From Candidatus Brevibacterium intestinigallinarum (lineage in GTDB: Bacteria > Actinomycetota > Actinomycetes > Actinomycetales > Brevibacteriaceae), in contig DWZY01000279.1 of assembly GCA_019117325.1 (NCBI GenBank), positions 1-11,154 of the forward strand: DNA of 11,154 bases, written 5' to 3'. This document shows, piece after piece, positions 6,579 to 11,154 of this stretch. A program made the translations under genes and the position numbers. Below the pieces are notes generated by a model, which searched no databases, was not told the DNA's origin, and was given only the letters and a program-made list of their open reading frames with translations. Numbering within the stretch: the stretch's first letter is position 1; each line of letters opens with the position of its first letter.

Positions 6579-6691
6579 GGTCGGCCCCGACTACGTGCGC
6601 AGTGAATGAGACGCCCAGTTGGCTCGGGCCCGGTCTACGCCCCGCGGTTGAGAGCGGGTCGGCTCAGGCGGGAATATCGAGTCTAGAAGTC
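6495..6691. other. Unassigned junction DNA between LLM remnant and response regulator
   Basis: About 200 bp without a recognisable gene. It contains the 10-bp direct repeat GAGAGCGGGT at 6529-6538 and 6650-6659 (121 bp apart), a CAGCGC/GCGCTG hairpin at 6545-6563 (6-bp stem, 7-nt loop, no T-run), and a short plus-strand frame from 6526 to the TGA at 6607-6609 that ends PAERWGDMREVGPDYVRSE. That peptide could be the tail of another truncated gene, but I cannot name it. On the minus strand this is the region downstream of the response regulator, and no strong terminator is seen. Confidence 0.4.
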
Positions 6692-7357
6692 TCACACTTG
6701 TCTGGCGCGGATGGCGATGAGAGCTGCTTCTACGCGGTTGCGCGCTCCAGTGGTCCGCAGGATCGCGGAAACGTGCACCTTGACGGTGCCGGGAGCGAGG
6801 TGCAGCGCTTTCGCGATCTCAGCGTTCGTCTCTCCTTGGCTGAGCCGGATCAGGATCTCTCGCTCGCGAGCCGTGAGGCGTTCGAAGCGTTCGACGGCGC
6901 TCGCGTACTGGGTGTACGTCGTCGAGACGCCGGAGTCGAGCAGACGCCGGGCGACCGAGGGCGAGAAGAACGCTCCGCGACCGGCGACGGCGTGCACACC
7001 GGCGATCAGCTGGCGCGGATCGCCGGACTTGAGGACAAACCCGTCTGCGTCGAGCCGGATGGCCTCGGCGATGTAGTCGTCCTCCCCGAACGTGGTGACG
7101 AACAGGCAGGGGAGCGCGCTCCCGTCGGAGCGGAGCCGTTGCAGCGCGTCGAGTCCGCTCATCCCGGGCATCTGGATGTCGAAGAGGGCGACGTCGAGAC
7201 GGTGCGCGTCGATCTTGCGCAGGGCCTCTGCTCCGTCGGCGGCCTGGGCTACGACCTCGATGGCGGGATCGGTGTCGAGGATCCCGACGATGCCGGTCCT
7301 CACGAGGGGGTCGTCGTCGGCGACCAGGACTCTGACCGGGGCCTCGGTCGCTGTCAT
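6692..7357 (-). CDS. Two-component response regulator, NarL/FixJ family
   Basis: A 221-residue cytoplasmic regulator. The receiver domain occupies residues about 8-125: acidic pocket D14-D16 (ADDDPLVR), phospho-acceptor D60 in LFDIQMPGMSG, switch threonine T88 in CLFVTTF and lysine K110 in FVLKSGD. All key residues are present. The LuxR-type helix-turn-helix covers residues about 160-215 (LTAREREILIRLSQGETNAEIAK, LAPGTVKVHVSAIL). The start is ATG 7357, with a textbook AGGAGG six bases upstream inside the kinase gene, and the ATG overlaps the kinase stop (ATGA). The upstream kinase is thus the cognate partner with coupled translation. The divergent phosphatase-ABC operon from 8889 is the probable regulon; the binding site is not known. 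Confidence 0.95.
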   Translation of the reverse strand: MTATEAPVRVLVADDDPLVRTGIVGILDTDPAIEVVAQAADGAEALRKIDAHRLDVALFDIQMPGMSGLDALQRLRSDGSALPCLFVTTFGEDDYIAEAIRLDADGFVLKSGDPRQLIAGVHAVAGRGAFFSPSVARRLLDSGVSTTYTQYASAVERFERLTAREREILIRLSQGETNAEIAKALHLAPGTVKVHVSAILRTTGARNRVEAALIAIRARQV

Positions 7358-8745
7358 CGTTGTCCTCCTGCGATGTACTCGGTGCTGGAGACCTCGTCCT
7401 GCGCGAAGCAGATCCGGTACACGTCCCCGGCAGCGTCGTCAAAGGTGTTCGCGGTCACGGCGTAGTCGTGGCAGTCGTCCGGTCGGTTCTCGCCCCGCCT
7501 GGCCGGCAGCTCGTGGCCGGGCAGGATCCGCTCGGTCTCCGCCCGCGCGTCTCCGACGCTGATGCTTGAGAAGGCCCCTGCCGACAGCAGCGCGCGGTGG
7601 TTCTGCACCACCGTCAGCGCCTCGACCGCTGCGAGCCCGACGACGACGATCGCCGCGGTCGAGGCGAGAATCAGTCGCTGGCGGAGCTTCGTTCTGCCGG
7701 TCGAGCTCTCATCGACGTCTCTCGTCGCCTCCACAGCGCGATCATCGTGCGTGCTCTGCTCCTGACGGCGAACCGGGAGGGCCGCTGAGAGGACGAACGC
7801 ACTGTCCGTCTTCTCCGCGGCGAGTTCTCCGCCGTGGGCGCGGAGCTCACTTTCCAAAGTGCTCAGGCCCGTGCCCGCTGTGTGCGCGTCGGCAGGGGTC
7901 TCGCCGAGGGCGTTCTCGATCTTCAGACGCAGCTCGGCACCGACGTCGGCAGCGGTGATGTCGATCGGGGTGCCGGGAGCGTGCCTGCTTGCGTTCGTGA
8001 TCGCTTCTTGTAGGACCCTCGTGACCTGCTCGCCTCCGAAGTCCTGCAGCCGCCTGGGTTCCGGCAGTCCTTGCACGGTGATGCGCGCACCGGCTGCGCG
8101 GGCCCGGGCCAGCAGTGCATCGACAGATGCTGCGCCCATTGGCAGCACGGGAGCGCCGGATCTGAGGCCGGAGACGGAGTCCCCCAGGCATTCGACCGCG
8201 TGGGCGAGGTCGTTGCGGGCGTGTAAGAGCGAGGTGCGGGCGCTCTCGGGCAGTGCCGGGTCGATCTCGAGCCGTCCGAGATTGAGCGCGACGAGGCTTA
8301 ACGAGTGGCCGAGGTCGTCGTGCAGCGCCTGCGCGAGGGCGAGCCGGTCGGCGGTGGCGCGCTCCTTGAGCTCGGCCAGGCGCTGGACCTGCCGCAGCTC
8401 TCGCTCGCGGTCTGCCCTCCGCCCGAGGACGATGTACTGGCGCACGGCGAAACCGATCAGCCAGGGCACACCAGCGCGCATGAGCGCCGGGGGCAACTCC
8501 TCCGCGACGTAGAGCCAGTGTCCGTCGAGCCACGTGGCCCGGGCCATGCTCACGACGACCAGCACTGCCAGTCCTCCCAGGCCCGCGCGCGGACCCCTGG
8601 ACCAGAGCCCGATTGCGATCGCGGCGATGCCGGTGAGCAGGGGCATGAAGAAGCCCGGCTCCGGCGCGGAGGCCAGCACCCCGAAACCGATCGCCGTTAG
8701 CGCGTCGACGCTCCGGCGCGCAGACGGGCGATCAATTAGGGTCAT
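7354..8745 (-). CDS. Sensor histidine kinase (HisKA_3/NarL-partner type) with C-terminal outer domain
   Basis: With the start at ATG 8745 (MTLIDRPSARRS) the protein has 463 residues. Residues about 15-108 hold three or four short hydrophobic segments with little outside loop. HisKA_3 dimerisation follows: LAQALHDDLGHSLSL, phospho-acceptor H142. The HATPase domain spans about 235-325, with N-box asparagine N251 (LQEAITNASRHA) and a GTGLSTLESEL G-box at 291-301; the D-box is the atypical IENALGE. After the ATPase come a charged linker (326-357), a transmembrane helix (LILASTAAIVVVGLAAVEALTVV, 358-380) and an ~80-residue tail predicted outside, with two cysteines (C425, C446). This tail is unusual for the family. 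An ATG at 8754 (three residues more) and a GTG-type start further up at 8847 are alternatives; 8745 is preferred because TAGAAT ends seven bases before it. It is translationally coupled to the regulator at 7357. Confidence 0.9.
   Translation of the reverse strand: MTLIDRPSARRSVDALTAIGFGVLASAPEPGFFMPLLTGIAAIAIGLWSRGPRAGLGGLAVLVVVSMARATWLDGHWLYVAEELPPALMRAGVPWLIGFAVRQYIVLGRRADRERELRQVQRLAELKERATADRLALAQALHDDLGHSLSLVALNLGRLEIDPALPESARTSLLHARNDLAHAVECLGDSVSGLRSGAPVLPMGAASVDALLARARAAGARITVQGLPEPRRLQDFGGEQVTRVLQEAITNASRHAPGTPIDITAADVGAELRLKIENALGETPADAHTAGTGLSTLESELRAHGGELAAEKTDSAFVLSAALPVRRQEQSTHDDRAVEATRDVDESSTGRTKLRQRLILASTAAIVVVGLAAVEALTVVQNHRALLSAGAFSSISVGDARAETERILPGHELPARRGENRPDDCHDYAVTANTFDDAAGDVYRICFAQDEVSSTEYIAGGQR
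7364..7369 (-). promoter_or_regulatory. Perfect Shine-Dalgarno (AGGAGG) of the response regulator
   Basis: On the minus strand AGGAGG is followed by ACAACG and the ATG at 7357. It lies within the last codons of the kinase gene and fixes the regulator's start. It is the strongest ribosome site in the window, which suggests the regulator is made in excess of the kinase. Confidence 0.85.
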
Positions 8746-8752
8746 GCGCTCC

Positions 8753-8758
8753 ATTCTA
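8753..8758 (-). promoter_or_regulatory. Candidate -10 element (TAGAAT) of the kinase-regulator operon
   Basis: On the minus strand TAGAAT is followed by GGAGCGC and the ATG at 8745, which places the expected transcription start on the start codon. This suggests a leaderless message, although GGAG three bases before the ATG could serve as a cramped ribosome site if transcription starts earlier. No -35 match was seen. Confidence 0.4.
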
Positions 8759-8763
8759 CCGGG

Positions 8764-8827
8764 GACCGTGGGCTCGCCGCCTCCCCCGATCGGGCGTGCG
8801 CAGCACCTCGCCGGTATGACCGTGGGC
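8764..8827. repeat. Direct repeat GACCGTGGGC (two copies) in the divergent promoter region
   Basis: Identical 10-mers lie at 8764-8773 and 8818-8827, 54 bp start to start, or about five helical turns, within the 143-bp region between the kinase and phosphatase starts. They could be regulator half-sites on one face of the helix, but ten bases in GC-rich DNA can also recur by chance. Confidence 0.25.
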
Positions 8828-8873
8828 ATAGACGAGTCGCCCCGCATGGCAGATTCTGAGGCCGAACCGCGTC

Positions 8874-8881
8874 TATAGCGT
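8874..8881 (+). promoter_or_regulatory. Candidate -10 element of the phosphatase-ABC operon
   Basis: TATAGCGT contains overlapping TATAGC and TAGCGT hexamers; the latter fits TAnnnT and ends seven bases before ATG 8889. There is no Shine-Dalgarno before that ATG, so a leaderless transcript is plausible. A GTG at 8880 in the same frame falls inside this element and is a less likely start. The -35 is unclear. Confidence 0.35.
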
Positions 8882-8888
8882 GGATTTC

Positions 8889-9599
8889 ATGACTCACGAA
8901 ACTTCGACGCGCACGCTTTCGACGTCGCGCAGATCCTCGTCCCGCCCCGTGCCGTGGCCCGCGCTGTTGATTGCCGTCGCAGCTCTTGCTGCCCTCGCTC
9001 TCGCGACGTATCCGGTGCGTGAGCGCCTCTTCACCGCTGTCGCCGGTCTCGCCGAGGGCTCGGCACTGGCCTCGGCGGTGGGATCCGTGGCCGAATTCGG
9101 TCTGCTTGCCCTCGTGGCGACCGCCGGCGTCCTCGCTCTCTGGTGCTGGCTGCGCGAGCGCCGGCGGTTCTGGCTCCTGGCGCTGGCTGGACTCGGCGTG
9201 ATCACGGCCTACGGATTGAGCGAGGCCGTCAAGCTGCTGGTCGAGGAGCCGCGGCCCTGCAGCGTCGTCGACACTGCCACTGTGCTCAGCTGCCCCGGGA
9301 GCGGGGACTGGTCGTGGCCGTCGAATCACGCCGTGCTGGCCGCTGCCTTCGCCACCGCCTGCATCCTCGTCGTCCCCCGCCTCGCCTGGTTCGCGTTGCC
9401 TCTCGCGCTGGCGATCGCCGCCTCTCGAGTGGCCGCCGGAGTCCACTACGTCCACGACGTGCTCTCCGGTCTCGCGCTCGGTGCCCTCGTCGTCGCGGCC
9501 GTCGTCGCCGCGGCGTCGCCGGTGCTGGACCGGCGTCTGACTGGCGGACGGGACGGCCATCCGGATTCGGCCAGCCGGTCCCAGGGCGGGCGCGCATGA
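8889..9599 (+). CDS. PAP2-family phosphatase, possible undecaprenyl-pyrophosphatase (BcrC-like)
   Basis: A 236-residue membrane phosphatase with about five or six helices. All three PAP2 active-site motifs are present: K115-x6-R122-P123 (KLLVEEPRP), P144-S-N-H147 with the catalytic base histidine, and S179-R180-x5-H186-x3-D190 (SRVAAGVHYVHD) carrying the nucleophile histidine. The middle motif is PSNH rather than the commoner PSGH, a known variant. Enzymes of this kind remove phosphate from lipid pyrophosphates at the outer membrane face; BcrC members recycle undecaprenyl pyrophosphate and give bacitracin resistance. Other lipid or sugar-phosphate substrates are possible. Its stop overlaps the ABC ATPase start (ATGA), and the operon is divergent from a two-component system. 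Together these support, but do not prove, the cell-wall-antibiotic resistance role. Confidence 0.88.
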   Translation: MTHETSTRTLSTSRRSSSRPVPWPALLIAVAALAALALATYPVRERLFTAVAGLAEGSALASAVGSVAEFGLLALVATAGVLALWCWLRERRRFWLLALAGLGVITAYGLSEAVKLLVEEPRPCSVVDTATVLSCPGSGDWSWPSNHAVLAAAFATACILVVPRLAWFALPLALAIAASRVAAGVHYVHDVLSGLALGALVVAAVVAAASPVLDRRLTGGRDGHPDSASRSQGGRA

Positions 9600-10522
9600 T
9601 CGAGGTCGACCGTCTCTCGAAGCGCTACGGCCAGGTGACCGCTGTTGAAGGATTGAGCTTCACGGTCCCCGACGGATCCATCACCGGGTTCCTCGGCCCG
9701 AACGGAGCCGGCAAGTCCACGACCATGCGATGCCTCCTCGGGCTCCACAAGCCCACCACCGGAACCGTGCTCATCGACGGGCTCCCGCTGACCGCCCAGA
9801 CGAGGCCGGCCGAGGTCGTCGGAGCCGTCCTCGACGCCTCCTGGTTCCACCCCGGCCGGACCGGACTGGCGCACCTGACGACCATCGCTGCTTCTGCCGG
9901 CCTACCCGACCGCCGCGCCTGGGAGGTACTCGAGGCCGTCGCGTTGACCCAGGCAGCTCATCGCAGGATCGGCGGCTACTCGCTCGGGATGAAGCAGCGC
10001 CTGGGGCTCGCGGCCGCCCTGCTGGGCAGACCGCGCAACATCGTCCTCGACGAGCCGATGAATGGCCTCGACCCGCAGGGGATGGAGTGGATGCGCGCCT
10101 TCCTGCGCGATGCCGCCGCGAGCGGCCACGCCGTCCTTGTCTCCTCCCACCTGCTCGGCGAGATGGAGACCCTCGCCGACCGCCTCGTCGTCATCGACAA
10201 CGGCCGCTCGCTCGGCCAGTGGGACGTCGCCGATCTTCTGCACGCGCGCAGCCGCCAAGCGCTCCTCCGCACCGACGACGACGAACGCGTCGAGCAGGCT
10301 CTGCGCGGACTGCGGGTCCCCGTAACCGCACTGCCCGAGGGACTCTGCGTGACATTCGACGAGACGGTCCCCGACGCGCTCACGCTCTCGCGGACCTGCC
10401 GAGACCTCGACGTGCTCATCACTGCCCTGACGGACAAGCCGATCCGGCTGGAAGAGGAATTCCTCCGCCTCACCGACCGATCATCCGAAGCCGAACATGG
10501 CAAAGAAAGGCCCGAGCGATGA
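9596..10522 (+). CDS. ABC transporter ATP-binding protein, BcrA-like
   Basis: A 308-residue cytoplasmic ATPase of an ABC-2 exporter. Walker A is GPNGAGKST (residues 34-42, K40), the signature is YSLGMKQRL (128-136, a BcrA-type variant of LSGGQ), Walker B is IVLDEP (149-154, catalytic E153), the D-loop is GLDPQG and the switch histidine is H185 (VSSHLLGEME). At the Q-loop position the sequence reads GAVLDASWFHPGRTGLAHL with no glutamine, a pattern I associate with actinobacterial BcrA/lantibiotic-type ATPases. Residues after about 225 form the accessory C-terminal region. The start at ATG 9596 is set by the ATGA overlap with the phosphatase and by MIEVDRLSKRYG, the normal ABC beginning. A longer in-frame reading back to 9143 would lie inside the phosphatase gene. 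It pairs with the permease at 10519. Confidence 0.94.
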   Translation: MIEVDRLSKRYGQVTAVEGLSFTVPDGSITGFLGPNGAGKSTTMRCLLGLHKPTTGTVLIDGLPLTAQTRPAEVVGAVLDASWFHPGRTGLAHLTTIAASAGLPDRRAWEVLEAVALTQAAHRRIGGYSLGMKQRLGLAAALLGRPRNIVLDEPMNGLDPQGMEWMRAFLRDAAASGHAVLVSSHLLGEMETLADRLVVIDNGRSLGQWDVADLLHARSRQALLRTDDDERVEQALRGLRVPVTALPEGLCVTFDETVPDALTLSRTCRDLDVLITALTDKPIRLEEEFLRLTDRSSEAEHGKERPER

Positions 10523-11154
10523 CACGAGCATTGACAGCTGAGGTGCGCCGACTGCTCACCGTGCGCTCCACAGGCATCTTCGCTGCGCTGCTGATCGGCT
10601 GCTGCGTCGGCCCCATCGTCCTGATGGGCATCGTCTACGACCCGGCCTATCGAGGGCCGATCGACGCCGGTGATCTGGGCAAGTGCGTGAGCATCTTCCA
10701 TGTGCTGGCCATCGTGTTCGCCGGCACACACACCGCGACCGAGATCAATGCGGGGTCGACGGCGCTGTCCTTCCTCACGCAGAAGAGTCGATGGGCCTCG
10801 TTGGCGGCACAGGCAGCGGTCCAGTGGGCGTTCCTCGCATTCGCGTACGTCGTCGGCATCGGCCTCGCACTCGTCGCGGCGAGGTTCTATCCCGACGGGC
10901 TGGCCATGTCGCCGCGGGGGTGGGCCTATCTCGCGGCCTATCTCCTCGTCGTTCTCCTGTGGGTGACGATGGCGACGGCGCTTGCCGTCCTCACGCGCTC
11001 CGTCGCGGTGTCCGTCGCCGCGCCGATCACGTGGATGCTCCTGATCGAACAGCTCGCGTCCATGGTCCCGATGCTCGAGGCGATCACGCCGTGGCTGCCG
11101 TTCAACGCCAGCCACATGCTCCTCGCCCAGGCACTTGGGGAGGCCCCTGCAGGC
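10519..11154 (+). CDS. ABC-2-type permease, partial (cut by window end)
   Basis: The start overlaps the ATPase stop by ATGA, with AAAGG eight bases upstream. The 212 visible codons have no stop. They encode a membrane protein with a cytoplasmic N-terminus (MTRALTAEVRRLLTVRS, the usual coupling start of BcrB-type permeases) and hydrophobic segments around residues 18-38, 58-75, 97-122, 133-158 and 160-180, then PWLPFNASHMLL, a common late loop in this group. Members normally have six helices and about 230-260 residues, so little is missing. It would form the membrane pore for the ATPase encoded just upstream; substrate unknown. As third gene of the phosphatase-ATPase-permease chain it completes a bcr-like set. 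Confidence 0.85.
   Translation, partial: MTRALTAEVRRLLTVRSTGIFAALLIGCCVGPIVLMGIVYDPAYRGPIDAGDLGKCVSIFHVLAIVFAGTHTATEINAGSTALSFLTQKSRWASLAAQAAVQWAFLAFAYVVGIGLALVAARFYPDGLAMSPRGWAYLAAYLLVVLLWVTMATALAVLTRSVAVSVAAPITWMLLIEQLASMVPMLEAITPWLPFNASHMLLAQALGEAPAG

Noticed and set aside
5267..7465. Long plus-strand open frame (732 codons) antisense to the DHA2 exporter, LLM region and two-component genes
   Set aside because: It crosses several well-supported genes on both strands; its product is Arg/Pro/Ser-rich with no domain, as expected from stop-poor GC-rich shadows.
8746..8847. Longer kinase N-terminus starting at 8847
   Set aside because: The extra residues are Pro/Gly/Arg-rich with no membrane or domain features and would fill the divergent promoter region; the ATG at 8745 fits better.
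9143..9595. Upstream in-frame extension of the ABC ATPase
   Set aside because: The added ~150 residues lie inside the PAP2 gene in another frame and are Arg-rich; the ATGA overlap and the normal ABC N-terminus fix the start at 9596.
9976..11115. Minus-strand open frame of 379 codons opposite the ABC genes
   Set aside because: It is antisense to an ATPase with all motifs and to its coupled permease; Arg/His/Asp-rich low-quality protein.

Overview
The window is GC-rich DNA (roughly 70% by eye) with dense, often overlapping genes. The protein families present (DUF5979-like surface repeats, NarL-type two-component pair, BcrA-type ABC ATPase, LLM flavin oxidoreductase) suggest an actinobacterium, perhaps Micrococcales such as Brachybacterium or Microbacteriaceae. 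The genus is a guess from protein style only. No rRNA, tRNA, CRISPR array, intact insertion sequence or integrase was seen.

Layout. (1) 1-1099, minus: part of a repeat-rich surface protein whose 3' end runs off the window and whose 5' end (secretion signal, N-terminal head) appears to be missing. (2) 1176-3151: an Fsr-like MFS exporter (minus) divergent from an AraC/NimR-type regulator (plus), sharing a 53-bp intergenic region. (3) 3105-6132, minus: a DHA2-type 14-helix MFS exporter, a TetR regulator and an EamA (DMT) transporter in that transcription order, with a strong 11-2-11 palindrome directly upstream of tetR that is probably its operator. (4) 6249-6691: the first ~82 codons of an LLM-class flavin-dependent oxidoreductase, which breaks abruptly into ~200 bp of unassigned DNA, a deletion or rearrangement scar. 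(5) 6692-8745, minus: a NarL-type response regulator and its histidine kinase, coupled by an ATGA overlap. The kinase has an unusual C-terminal transmembrane helix plus extracytoplasmic domain. (6) 8889-11154, plus, divergent from the kinase: a PAP2-type lipid phosphatase, a BcrA-type ABC ATPase and an ABC-2 permease (cut by the window end), joined by two successive ATGA overlaps.

How it fits together. The window reads as an efflux and envelope-stress resistance neighbourhood: four transport systems (two MFS, one DMT, one ABC) with three kinds of regulator (AraC, TetR, two-component). The most coherent unit is 6692-11154: sensor kinase and regulator divergent from phosphatase-ATPase-permease, the same parts as bacitracin-type bcrABC resistance but in C-A-B order. 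I infer a detoxification module against a cell-wall or lipid-carrier-targeting peptide, with the kinase's C-terminal outer domain as a candidate sensor. Two broken genes (the surface protein and the LLM enzyme) flank the efflux block at 1176-6132, as expected if it was inserted or the region was rearranged.

Three genes (araC-like, kinase, phosphatase) have a TAnnnT hexamer ending 7-8 nt before the ATG and no convincing Shine-Dalgarno sequence, a pattern expected for leaderless transcripts.
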